Assembly: GCA_016794465.1 (NCBI GenBank)
Contig: JAEUKA010000036.1
Span: forward strand, 434,001 to 498,000
Length of the DNA: 64,000 nucleotides
Direction: 5' to 3'
Origin: Myxococcales bacterium
Lineage (GTDB): Bacteria; Myxococcota_A; Polyangia; Palsa-1104; JAEUJZ01
Shown: positions 1 through 9,600 of the stretch, one piece after another
Layout: each line of letters begins with the position of its first letter
Numbering within the stretch: the first letter of the stretch is position 1
Position numbers and translations under genes: made by a program
The notes under the pieces: generated by a model
The model's database searches: none
The model's input: only the letters and a program-made list of their open reading frames with translations
Told to the model about the DNA's origin: nothing

Positions 1-164
1 GCATAGTTTGAGTTTCCGATAACGAGTGCCACACGCGGGGCGGCAAGCGACGCAGCCCCCGAGTTAGCGGGCGTCAGTCGCCGATCGTCTGCGGCGAGGG
101 CCAGGCCGCTCAAACTACATCCAATAAGCACTGCCCACGCCTGCGGTATTTGCTTTCCTACCAT
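1..164 (-). CDS. Caspase-like (peptidase C14) exported protein, partial
   Basis: The gene starts at an ATG at 164-162 and runs off the left edge, leaving about 54 residues. The first 28 residues look like a signal sequence with a lipobox-like LIGC around residue 16, so the product is probably exported and may be a lipoprotein; cleavage at LALA-A by signal peptidase I is an alternative. From residue 47 the sequence reads RVALVIGNSNYA, the first beta strand and loop that open caspase/metacaspase (peptidase C14) domains. The catalytic His and Cys lie beyond the window. It sits back to back with a CHAT fragment and near a DUF4384-like lipoprotein, domains that often occur with bacterial caspases. 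No clear Shine-Dalgarno sequence precedes the ATG. The fold assignment rests on one motif. Confidence 0.6.
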   Translation of the reverse strand, partial: MVGKQIPQAWAVLIGCSLSGLALAADDRRLTPANSGAASLAAPRVALVIGNSNY

Positions 165-286
165 CGCTCTATTTTATCCAGCCGAGGTCTGGCAATCACT
201 TTTCTTGAGTATCCGTCGATGGTTCCGTCGACGATCCATTACCAGGTGAGATGTGCGCCACCGGGTGACACGAGTGCAGAGAGCGG

Positions 287-634
287 ATGCTCGATCTTGA
301 ATCCACGCAACTGGTCGTGCTGTCAGCATGCGAAACGGGCCACGGCGGGTTGTCAGCAGGCCAGGGGGTGTATGGTCTCCGTCGTGCATTCATCGTAGCC
401 GGCGCCGAGACGGTGATCACCAGCCTATGGAAAGTTCACGATCAGGCCACGGGTGAACTGATGACGCTATTTTATCAGCGGCTGCTTGATCCAAAGAGCC
501 CCCAAAGTCGTCGCGAAGCGATGCAGCAGGCGATGAGGACACTGCGCCTTCAGCGGGGCCGCGCGCATCCGTACTATTGGGCTCCGTTTCTGGTCATTGG
601 CGCAGATGGGCCCGTACGACTCCCTTCCAGCTAA
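287..634 (+). pseudogene. CHAT protease C-terminal fragment
   Basis: This frame encodes only the last ~115 residues of a CHAT (caspase HetF-associated with TPRs) domain: the catalytic Cys strand (LSACETG), the GQGVYGLRRAF helix, the AGAETVITSLW strand and the terminal HPYYWAPFLVIG block, all closely matching the CHAT genes at 4017-5270 and 6669-10433. The catalytic His region and everything before it are missing. Just upstream, around 277-287, DNA similar to the AEEARSLDLD segment of those genes appears in a shifted frame, so the start codon at 287 is probably fortuitous. I read this as the remnant of a decayed paralogue, not a functional small protein. Confidence 0.75.
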
Positions 635-1009
635 ACCCCGTCCACTCCCAAACCCGCACGTTTCGCCTGGGGCCCCGCTTCCCTGCGAGACTTTTTCCGT
701 CCCGCAAGCGGTCCCCAAAAAGCTCTACGGTCGCCCCCAGTCTCAGTACTCAATCTGTTGGTTTCGCAGTGGACTCGGGTTAGTATGAACCGTCCACGGT
801 GGTGTCTGCTGTGCGTCTGTCTGCCCAGCCGATCCTGCTGGCAAAATCAGCCGCGTCTTGCGCCTGCCTGTGCCAACCTTGCGATAACACTGGGTAGTCC
901 TTGTTGCTTTGGCTTGGTACGTCGATTGCTGGCTGATCACTGCAAGTGTCGGCGGGCGGTTGATAGGGACGGTCATTCGCAATGCTGCTCGATGTGAGGA
1001 GTCAGTACT
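635..1009. other. Intergenic stretch, no gene seen
   Basis: This stretch separates the CHAT fragment from the RDD gene. Short open frames exist on both strands, but none has a convincing ribosome-binding site or a recognisable domain. The promoter of the RDD gene is probably in the last 100 bases; I cannot point to a specific -35/-10 pair. Confidence 0.4.
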
Positions 1010-1525
1010 ATGTCAGATCGAATTGGTTTCGGAGTTCGTTGTGTGGCCTCGGTGGTCGACTTGTTCATGATGGTCCTGCTTAGTGTCGCAGGCGGTCTAT
1101 TTTTTGGCTCGCTGGCTGGTGGTTCGACGATGGTCGCACGAGCCACAGAGTCCCTGGAGGTTCCCATCGGAATTGCTCTTGTCATCGGCGCCATACTCGG
1201 CGGATTCATGGTCAGTGCGTTTCTGTACAGTCTTATCGAAGGAATGACAGGAAGCTCGGTTGGAAAGTGGCTCATGAACATCCAGGTCAGAGCCGAAGAT
1301 GGACGAACCGCATCCCTGGAGACCTTGATGACCCGCTGGGTCATCAAGACAGGCATATCCCCACTTGGATTTGTGGCGCTGGTGGTCGGCAGCGACTGGC
1401 TTTCCACTCTCAACTCATGGACCGGTTTCATTGCGTTCGTTGGCTGCTTCATGGCCCTTGGTGCGCGTCGCCAGGCCCTGCATGATCGCCTCGCCAAGAC
1501 CGCAGTGTTTCGAACGTCCGCATGA
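1010..1525 (+). CDS. RDD family membrane protein
   Basis: This 171-residue protein has three hydrophobic segments (about residues 12-35, 60-85 and 125-150). The N-terminal helix carries R..A...D (RCVASVVDLF), the arginine/aspartate signature of RDD proteins, and the end reads RRQALHDRLAKTAVF, the usual RDD tail. RDD proteins are small inner-membrane proteins; some are linked to ion exchange, but most have no known function. The start ATG at 1010 follows a GAGGAG-type ribosome-binding site. The gene appears monocistronic between a CHAT fragment and a convergent lipoprotein gene. Confidence 0.85.
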   Translation: MSDRIGFGVRCVASVVDLFMMVLLSVAGGLFFGSLAGGSTMVARATESLEVPIGIALVIGAILGGFMVSAFLYSLIEGMTGSSVGKWLMNIQVRAEDGRTASLETLMTRWVIKTGISPLGFVALVVGSDWLSTLNSWTGFIAFVGCFMALGARRQALHDRLAKTAVFRTSA

Positions 1526-1612
1526 CAGTCCGTAGGGGTCCGAATCATGCGTCAAGCGATCCGCATGGCCGATGAGCGCGCAACGTCCGATACGCGTGAG
1601 GATCCTAAATGG

Positions 1613-2182
1613 TCATCGCCTTAGGAGTCCACTCACCGGGACCATAGTAGCATTACCCAGTTGCTTCATGGCACGAGCCAGAACAGACATATTTGTTCGG
1701 TCATCAATCGGGAGCGGACGCTTGCTCACAATGATGAGCCATGCAAACAGGTCGACCTTTGGTCGCATCCAGCTCCCCTCCGCCGGAATGCGAACTCTCT
1801 CTCCAGATGCCAGTTGTCGGGTCTGTCCTGCTAGTGGAAACAGCACCTGCTGGGGCGGTTTGTTCTGCGGTGCTGCTAGGCCTACCAAATAGACATAGGC
1901 GGGCTGTTGTAGCTTGAGATACATTGCATACTCGCCGTCGATGCGAGCCAGTTCTCCGGGTTCCATCGCACGGACCGTCCCGTCATCGCGGGTCTCGAAG
2001 GGAAACGACAACTCCCATGGCGCTCGGTCTGCGGGGCTGAGATCATCTGGAAAAGGCACAGCAGAGGAACCTCCTGATGTCCCGAGTTCGCCGGTAGAGT
2101 CAGCACGCTGCGCATCTTTGGTGGCGCAACTTGTCACAGACCAGACAAGGCAAAGACAAGATAGCAGTTTGACTTTCATCAT
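1613..2182 (-). CDS. Lipoprotein with DUF4384-like domain
   Basis: The product has 189 residues (188 if the second ATG at 2179 is used; that one has better spacing from the GAGGAG upstream). A short hydrophobic stretch ends in SVTSC at residues 15-19, a lipobox. Residues ~85-150 (EYAMYLKLQQPAYVYLVGL...VLFPL....LASGERVRIP) follow the DUF4384 pattern of a hydrophobic strand, a 'PAYVYL' strand, a FP turn and a 'PAEG' end. DUF4384 is commonly found with bacterial caspase and CHAT proteases, and here a CHAT gene lies 70 bp upstream on the same strand. The two may form a leftward unit, though the CHAT gene appears broken at its 5' end. Function is unknown; the domain call is by pattern only. Confidence 0.6.
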   Translation of the reverse strand: MMKVKLLSCLCLVWSVTSCATKDAQRADSTGELGTSGGSSAVPFPDDLSPADRAPWELSFPFETRDDGTVRAMEPGELARIDGEYAMYLKLQQPAYVYLVGLAAPQNKPPQQVLFPLAGQTRQLASGERVRIPAEGSWMRPKVDLFAWLIIVSKRPLPIDDRTNMSVLARAMKQLGNATMVPVSGLLRR

Positions 2183-2252
2183 CCATCTCCTCGCTGGTTC
2201 AGCTTCGCTTGATCGATGTCACGCATCATTGATGCAGAGAGCAGGGCATAGC

Positions 2253-4073
2253 TCATGATGCTCTCCTTCCTCGAACGGGTTTTCGTTTGAGCGGCGGCTT
2301 GGCAATGGGAGTCGGCTTCAGCTCACGAAGCCGTAGCGGAGTGTCTTGGCCGAACACCGAGAAGGGCGCCCAATAGTATGGATGGGAGTGCGTGCGCTGC
2401 ATTTCGCGCGCAGCGGCCGTCATGGCTTGCGCACGCGGCTGCCCTTGGAGGAGCAGACGATAGTAGCGCTGCATCAGGGCCACGGTCTCACGGTCTGAGA
2501 TCGGCCAAGCGCTCGCTACCAACGTCTCGGCACCCGCGATGAAGAAGGCACGACGGAGACCGTATACACCCTCTCCCACCGATAGGCTTCCCCGGGCAGA
2601 GTCACACGCAGACAAGACAACGAGCTCGGTCCCCCACAGATCCATCAAACTGGCTTCCTGTGCTGTCAAGACGCCATCTTGATCTGGATTCACGCCCGCC
2701 TTGGCATTGGCGGCCCCTGCAAACAAAAGTGCAGACATCGACATCGGGTCAGGCACGACTGAGAGCCGCGCAGCCCCCCCATCCGCCATCGAGATGGTCG
2801 GCTGATTTGGACGGAGCGCGCGCTGGTTATCTGTAGTGACAGATGGCTGGGCAGGGCCTGCATCCAAAAAAACACCGTGTGTGGCGATGTGAAGGAGAAG
2901 GGGGGCACTCTGTTGCTTCAGTCCCTCCTCACTTGCCGAGCTGTCCTGCCAGACACGAGCAGTTGGAATCATCGCCCCAAGCTGCTCGACTTCGCGGCGA
3001 GTACCAGGGAGAGCAGCCAGGCTCTGGACACTCGCATACAATCCAAGCGGAGTCGTTTTGCCACTGATTGGATCATCGGCGAACAGCTCGCGACTGTGCT
3101 GAAAGTCAGGAGCCCCGATCAGGAGCGGTGCGGATCGTGAGGGTGCGTCTCCCAGTCTGAGAAGGTCTCGTCCCGAAGTCAGGTAGACCATCGAGCGATA
3201 GGAATGAAGCAGGTACTGTTTCCCATCATGCATCGCTGCCCACGGAAGCAGCTGCAAGGCTCCATCCGCGGAGATGAAAAGCTGCTGAACCGAAGACAAG
3301 TGGGGAACAAGCGGCGCCATCACCAACTTGTACAGGGACTCGGCCACAGGCTGCGGCTTGCTGCTCGGATTCCGCAGCAGCGACAGCAATTCAGCGATGT
3401 TGCCATCGATGGGCTCGGTCTTTCCAAGTGGCACGGCGACATACTTGCCACTGGGGAACAGCAGCAGCGCCATATACTGCTGGGCCAATCCTACGCTGGT
3501 GGTGTCGTCCGCTGCCGATAGATCAAAAGTAGGCCGCATGCTGACGATTTCAATCAGAGCGCTGTCTTTTGGCAGCGCGGTCGCGACTCGTTCGACGATC
3601 TGAGAAGGTGGAGGGAGCTCATGGGCAAGCTCTGTCTTCAGCGAAGGAACTGCCAGTGCCAGCTGCTCCTCTGCAGCGCGGACATCGGCGCGCAGTCGCT
3701 TCAACTTGTCACCTCCACTCGATCCGTCCACCCCCGTCGACCAAATGGCGGCTTCCAGTTCGGCTCGCAACCTTGCCAACTTTTCAACCTGCTCACGAAG
3801 CGCCGGACTCTGCCGAACAGCCAGCTGTGCCCGGGCCTGCTTTGCACGCAAGTCCAGCGTTCGTCCCTTGTGAAGCAGCGCAGTGGCCAAGGCCAGTCGC
3901 TGTGCCAGCGGATCTGCCAGCGCACTCAGTGAGTAGAGTAGGTTCTGGACCGTTGAATCCTTTCTGCCATCGCCAGTCGCATACCCAAGGACGGGAGCCT
4001 TGTCGAGATCGTCAGGGTGACACCCTATCAGACGTGGGTGGCTGCCGCCGAGCCAGGGACCCGGAACCAGCAT
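2253..4073 (-). pseudogene. CHAT-domain protein, 5'-truncated
   Basis: The frame is 606 codons long, but recognisable family sequence begins only near residue 40 (DSTVQNLLYSLSALADP, the helical linker between TPRs and CHAT) and runs to a complete CHAT domain. The catalytic pair is present: HIATHG around residue 394 and LSACDS around residue 486. The end reads HPYYWAPFSVFG followed by a basic tail. The TPR array and signal peptide found in relatives are missing. Codons upstream of about 3957 are simply the antisense of the neighbouring + strand CHAT gene, and the ATG at 4073 has no ribosome-binding site. A head-to-head recombination has probably removed the true start. The catalytic domain would be intact if expressed. 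Confidence 0.75.
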
Positions 4074-5270
4074 TATGTCGCATTGCTGCTATTTCCCGAT
4101 CAGAGTATCGCTGTACAGGACTTGGGGGAGGCATCCATCATCGAGGAGCAAGTCCGATCACTGCGCTCCGCGTTGACACGACCCTCGTCCAACCCAACCA
4201 CCGCTGCACGGGCACTTCACGATCAAGTGTTGCTACCGCTGCTCCGGTATGTTGGGAAAAAGTCCGAGCTTTTCCTATCACTCGATGGGGGCCTCCACCT
4301 GATTCCTTTCGATGCGCTCCATGATGGCCGTGACTACCTTCTTGGCCGGTATCACTTTCACTACATTACAAGCGGACGAGATCTGCTGCGCCCGCCATCC
4401 CGGCAGCCGGCGCAGCCCGCGCTCCTACTCGCCAATCCGGATTTTGGAAGAGTCGATCCGCGGACTCAAGATAGTGGGAAGAAGTCGCTCTACCAAAGAC
4501 TCGCGAGTCTGGGGCCGCTGCCCGGCACAGAGAGAGAGGCCCGCGCTTTGCAAGTGCTCCTCGGGGTCGAGCCGGTGCTGACAACTGCGGCCACCGAGGA
4601 GGTCGTGCGAGGAACTCGGGCGCCATGGGTGCTGCACATTGCAACGCATGGCCTGTTTCTACAGGACGAGGATGTGCCGATGCCAGACCAGGCAGCTACG
4701 GTTAGGCGAGAAAGTTCACCGCAGACTTCTCGTCGCCTCGAACCCCTGGCGTCACCTCAGGCAGTGGCAACAGAACCATTGGTGTTGCCGGGGGGGACGG
4801 GACTTCTTAGCCGCTCTGCACTCGTGCTAGCGGGTGCGGTGCGCGGTCAGCAGGCCCTCAGCTCGGCCCACGATGGGCTACTTACGGCAGAGGAAGCGCG
4901 AAGCCTCGATCTCGATGGTACGCAGCTCGTTGTGCTGTCCTCCTGTGAGTCCGGCAAAGGGGCTCTCAGCGTGGGCCAGGGCGTATACGGCTTGCGACGG
5001 GCTTTCCTGGTTGCGGGAGCGGAGACGTTGATTACAAGCCTGTGGCAGGTGGATGATGCGGCGACAGGGGAGCTCATGACCATGTACTACCGCAACCTGC
5101 TCGGGCTGAAGCGCCCCGGCGACAGGCTGGGTTCGATGATTTCTGCCATGGAGCAGATGCGACGCAACGCTGGTCGAGCTCATCCGTACTACTGGGCTCC
5201 GTTCTTGGTCGTTGGTCAGGATGGCCCGCTGCGAGCGCGACCCGGAAACGATCCAACGCCCGCCAGGTAA
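4017..5270 (+). pseudogene. CHAT-domain protein, 5'-truncated
   Basis: This encodes a full CHAT catalytic domain with HIATHG around residue 208 and LSSCESG around residue 309, plus the C-terminal HPYYWAPFLVVG block. The GTG at 4017 is the only plausible start in this frame and has no ribosome-binding site. Family sequence extends upstream of it: ILSAIASRIPKDGSLVEI is read from 3957 and matches ILPAVAARLPKDGALVEV of the intact gene, directly preceded by an in-frame TGA at 3954-3956. The gene therefore lost its signal peptide, TPR array and linker at a junction near 3957, where the oppositely oriented CHAT gene begins. It is either a relic or a stand-alone CHAT domain from a weak GTG. Confidence 0.75.
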
Positions 5271-5277
5271 GCACTGA

Positions 5278-5326
5278 ACCGCAAGACCCGGACCAAGACG
5301 CATCTGGTGCTCCGCGAACAAAGCCC
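5278..5326 (-). repeat. Isolated copy of CHAT-gene upstream motif
   Basis: Read on the minus strand, this reproduces the sequence found upstream of the signal-peptide remnant (6310-6339, + strand) and of the TPR gene (21579-21550, - strand): ATGC[AG]TCTTGG followed by a GC-rich link and TTGCG[AG]TTCAG. It lies immediately after the stop of the + strand CHAT gene and points toward it, so it is not in promoter position for any intact gene. It looks like debris of a further CHAT-family locus. Confidence 0.5.
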
Positions 5327-5499
5327 TTTTCGCGAAGTAGACCTGCTCTTTCGTCATCATTCGCAGGCCTGTCTCATCTGACATGTGCCGTCTTCGCTGC
5401 TGCGTACCACACGAGCGGTCACTACTCTTTGGCATGGCGTTTGCGACCCAACCTGCTGTGCTGCAACGACGGCAGCTTCAGTCAGGAGAGCTTCCCACC

Positions 5500-5721
5500 A
5501 TGCGCTTGATTCGACAGTTTTTGCTGCGACTTACAATCCAGAAGCGGGCCCCGCTGCTTGACTCGGAGCCCCATCCACCAGGACCGGACAAGGCGCACGC
5601 TCTTCACGTTGCCAGCGATTGTGCTGAGGCGACAGAGGAAGCATCGCATGCCACGATGCTGAGTCCTGAGGAGGACACGGCGCACCATCACGTCTTCTGC
5701 CCCGGCGAACTTGTGGGCTAA
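5500..5721 (+). CDS. Small hypothetical protein (73 aa)
   Basis: An ATG at 5500 follows CAGGAGAG with 9-nt spacing and opens a 73-codon frame. The product has a short basic amphipathic N-terminus (MRLIRQFLLRLTIQKR) and an acidic, His-containing C-terminal half. I recognise no family. It lies between a broken CHAT gene and another small frame on the opposite strand. The ribosome-binding site is the only positive evidence. Confidence 0.3.
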   Translation: MRLIRQFLLRLTIQKRAPLLDSEPHPPGPDKAHALHVASDCAEATEEASHATMLSPEEDTAHHHVFCPGELVG

Positions 5722-5861
5722 TCGATTCGGCTGTTTTGGCCGGTCAAATCGACCAGCCGATCTGCGGGTTGGGACAGCGGACGGTGGCCTGCCCCCAATC
5801 GGAATCCACATGATTTGCGGCGGTGTTCCACAGGGGCGCACCACGACTGGCGCTGATCGCT

Positions 5862-6116
5862 CTAGCCGCCATCGAACATCAGGTCTTTTTGCCAGCTGTT
5901 GACACGGCACTGCGGGGCCCATGAACGCAGATGCCGCACGAGCAGAGTGACGACCAGCGAGCCGACCAGAACGAGCTGCTCGCGCAAGCGTCCCTGGATG
6001 GTTCCTGTGACACCAGGCAGGACTTCCCACTGCGAGCGAGGCCCGGCGTCCGTTCGGGATGGGAGAGACCCCAAAAACAGGTTCACGCTTCGTAGCTGAA
6101 GTGAGGTTGTCGACAT
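5862..6116 (-). CDS. Small membrane protein (84 aa), hypothetical
   Basis: The ATG at 6116-6114 is preceded by AAAGGAGG with ideal spacing, the strongest ribosome-binding site in this part of the window. The 84-residue product has one predicted membrane segment (EQLVLVGSLVVTLLVRHL, about residues 45-62) after a mostly polar N-terminus. No family is recognised. Codon use is unremarkable. Given the surrounding debris of CHAT genes it could be a real orphan gene or a fragment. Confidence 0.45.
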   Translation of the reverse strand: MSTTSLQLRSVNLFLGSLPSRTDAGPRSQWEVLPGVTGTIQGRLREQLVLVGSLVVTLLVRHLRSWAPQCRVNSWQKDLMFDGG

Positions 6117-6309
6117 GGTGTCCTCCTTTCGTGAGTTCGTTCCTTCTCAATGCAGGAGGAATGCCAGCCATGCAAACGTCGACTTCCGGCGGAGAACGTT
6201 GAACGCACGTGCGCTTCGGCTGATTTGGCTGGCCGTTATGGCGCGTGAAATCACGCACCCCAGGGATGAGCACTCGGTGTTCTGCGCTCAGAGGAGAGGC
6301 AAGGTCTGG

Positions 6310-6600
6310 ATGCATCTTGGCCCGGGATTTGCGATTCAGCTCTGCGAAGGAACGGCGGCACGCGGTGCACAGACCAAGGCCCGAAGAATCCCGAGTGATT
6401 GTCCTTCGCTACCGGGACGCCGTGATGATCGAGCACAGCCTGTGCGCCGTGTGCGATGATGACAGAGTCTCAAACGGGGGCGACCGATGCGGACACGGAC
6501 GGAGAGGGCTCTGAAGCAGCTTGCCTTGGTGGTGTTGATAATCGGTCTCGGACCGTCTGGGGCGTGGGCGCAGGACACGCTTAAGCAGGACGCTGCGTTG
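6310..6600 (+). repeat. Conserved upstream/leader region of TPR-CHAT genes (copy 1)
   Basis: This block is repeated in inverted orientation at 21290-21579. The best-conserved core (about 6398-6500) is nearly identical in both copies and includes GTGATTGTCCTTCGCTACCG, a GATCGAGCACAGC element, GTGTGCGATGATGACAGAG and the start of a signal-peptide gene (MRTRT..LKQLAL). Such strong conservation in non-coding DNA suggests a shared promoter or regulatory region, or recent duplication or gene conversion. I cannot assign exact -35/-10 boxes. Confidence 0.7.
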
Positions 6601-6672
6601 TGCGTCAAGGCTCAGGACACTGCGTTCTGTCCAATTGGGCTGCCCGATAACAATCAGCGAGGGGAAGCATGA
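6487..6672 (+). CDS. Signal-peptide remnant / leader peptide of TPR-CHAT gene
   Basis: This 61-residue frame starts MRTRTERALKQLALVVL and closely matches the first ~50 residues of the TPR-CHAT protein at 21408-18778, including the signal peptide (cleavage after AWA) and the start of the mature protein (CVKAQD...CP). It then diverges and stops at a TGA that overlaps the ATG of the next gene (ATGA). It appears to be the original start of the TPR-CHAT gene, severed when a new lipoprotein/SPRY N-terminus was placed in front of the TPR array. It may now act as a translated leader coupled to the downstream gene. Confidence 0.65.
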   Translation: MRTRTERALKQLALVVLIIGLGPSGAWAQDTLKQDAALCVKAQDTAFCPIGLPDNNQRGEA

Positions 6673-9600
6673 AGATGCAGCACCGCCCATGCAGTCGCTC
6701 GGGTCTGCACGTCGCCTTGTGGGTCTGGGCTCTGTGCACGGCGTGCGGCGCAAGGCAGAATCCGTTACCTGTCTTGAGCCCACCAGCGCTGTTGTCTCAA
6801 AAATCTGCGCCGATGCGATCTGAACCGGTGGATGACGGGGAGATGCTGCGGTGGGATCGTGCCAACACACAGCGCTCCTTGACGATATCGGATGACGGAC
6901 TGACCTTGTCCTGGAAGGAACCGTCCAAGGCGATGTGGCTGAGCGCTCAGACCACAGGTCGGCTCAATGGCATTTGTTCTTGGGAGTTTGACATCGAGTC
7001 GATCGCCCAAAGGCAAATAGGGGTTGGAGCCATGTTGGATCCCCCAAACTGGGGCTTCTATGGATATCTTGGGGCTGGGCACAATGCGTGGGCCTACGAT
7101 GCACATGATGGGGCCATCGTCACCGAGACCGATGACCTCCATAAGGGCCTTCCAACGCTCGAGGAGCGGGGTACAGTGGCGGTCTCGGTCGATCTGGTCG
7201 ATACGATGACGCTGACCTTCACGGTAAACGGTGTAAAAACGCCTGCCATCCCGATCCCGCCCGGCTCAACGGTGATTCCTGCGGCGACCTTGCTAAAACG
7301 CGGGCAGGTGGTCACGATTCGCAACGTCAAAGCCTGCAAGAATCAGATCTCGTCCACTCTCAAATCTGACTTAGACCGGTGCCACGAGGCGGAAACAAAG
7401 GAGCAGTGTCAAGCTGCGCTGCCGACTTGTGAGCGGGCGCTTGCGAACCTGGCAAACAGGCCTGCGAATCCCGGGCTTGATGAAAGCAATGTCCGTGTTC
7501 TGAAGGACACGGTCTGGTGCGATGAAACGCTCAGTCACTATGCGCAAGCCGAGGGTCATGGCCGAGCCGCTCTGGCGCATGCTCAGAGAAATAGGGGGGC
7601 CGAGAGTCCTGAGGTCGCAGCCATCCTCAGTATCTTGGCCGGGGTGCTCTCGCATCAGGGGAGAAGCCAGGAGGCAGAGACGCTGTATCGGCAGGCGCTC
7701 GCGATGAGGCAGAAGTTGCTCGGTTCTGAGCACCCAGATGTCGCTGAGAGCCTCAATGATCTGGGGGCGGTGCTCAGAGGGCAGGGAAAGCTGGATCCCG
7801 CGGAGACGCTGTTGCGGTCGGCACTCTCGATCAGGAAAAAGCTGCTGGGACCCGAGCACGAACGTGTCGCAGCAGCGCTTAACAACCTGTCCAATCTACT
7901 CGAAGACCAGGGAAAGTCCGCAGCCGCAGAGATACTGCTTCGAGAAGCGCTGGCGATAAGCCAAAAGCGACTCGGGGATGAGGATCCGACCGTCGCTACC
8001 ATTCTCAATAACTTGGCCAATGTACTCGATAGCCAGGGAAAATACGAGGCGGCGGAAATGCTATATCGGCAGGCGCTCGCGATACGGCAAAGGCGGCGGG
8101 GACCAGAGCACCGCGAAGTCGCGCAAAGCCTCATGAACCTGTCCGGTGTGCTCACAAAACAAGGAAACTACGAAGCCGCAGAGCCGCTGATTCGGCAAGG
8201 GATGATGATGATGATGAAGCTGCTCGGGGCCGAGCACCGGGATGTCGCCCTCGGGCTCCACAACCTGGCCGTTGTGCAATATCATCAAGGAAAATACGAG
8301 GCAGCGGAATCGCTTCACAGGCTGGCACTCGCGATCCGGCAAAAGGTGCTTGGGGCTGAGCACCCAGCGGTCGCCAACAACCTTCGAAACCTGGCCGCTA
8401 CGCTCGATGCCCAAGGAAAGCACGAGGCGGCGGAGAAGTTGATCCGGCAGGCGCTTGCGATGCAGCAAAAACTGCTCGGGATCGAGCACCCAGAGGTTGC
8501 CGGAAGCCAAAACAGCTTGGCCGTTGTGCTCTATAAACAAGGAAAGTACGAGGCGGCAGCGATATCTGGGCGGCAAGCGCTTGCAATGCAGCAAAAACTG
8601 CTCGGGACCGAGCATCCAGAGGTCGCGCAAAGCCTCACCAACCTGGCCGATGTGTTCATCCATCGACAAGACCTTCCGTCAGCGTTGCCACTGCTCAGGC
8701 AAGCCGCGCAGATCGAAGAAACGCAGCGGCGTGCGATCTCCAGCGAGACGAGGATGAGGTCAGTCTTGGACCAAACGCTATGGCTTCACGGACGACTGTA
8801 CGGATTGCTGCATGAACACCCAAAAGACGAAACGTTGCAACATCTGGTTCTGACCACCGCGCTGCTTCGTAAGGGACGGGCAGCTGAAGCGGGGGCGGCG
8901 GCCAATCGGTTGCTGCACCAAGCCAGCGCCGATCCGCAACAGAAGGAGCAGTTTGAAAAGTGGCAGCAAGTGCGGCAGCAGCGGGAAACCTTGCTGTTCG
9001 GTGGACTTGGGAAGCTGTCGCCCAGCGACTATCAACAGCGGTTGAAAGAACTGGGTCAGCGGGCCGATGACATGGAAAGTCAACTTGCCGCGTCACTTCC
9101 GGAGCTGCGCAAGCTGCAACCTCCGAAGTTTGATGACATTCTTCCTGCAGTGGCGGCGCGCTTGCCCAAAGACGGCGCGCTGGTCGAGGTGCTTTGGGTC
9201 GAACCAGTCAACTTCAAAGCCAAGGGAACAGAGAACCGCTGGCTGACGCCGCACTACCTGGCGCTTGTAATGACGGCGGATCAGCACATCGAAGTCAAGG
9301 ATCTCGGCGAAGCGGCGATTGTCGACAACCAAGTGGAGACACTCCTTACTGCCCTACGGAGTCCGTCCTCCGATCCGAAGGACAAAGCCAAGGCGCTGTA
9401 TGACCAGATTCTGAAGCCACTGCTCTCACCGTCGATGAAACATGTGTACCTATCCCTTGACGGAGCGCTAAACCTGGTGCCGTTTGATGCGCTGCACGAT
9501 GGGACTGACTATCTGCTGGGCCGAAGGACGTTTCACTACTTGACGAGTGGCCGGGATCTTTTGCGAACGGATGCTGCGGAAGCGAAACAACCAGCATTGC

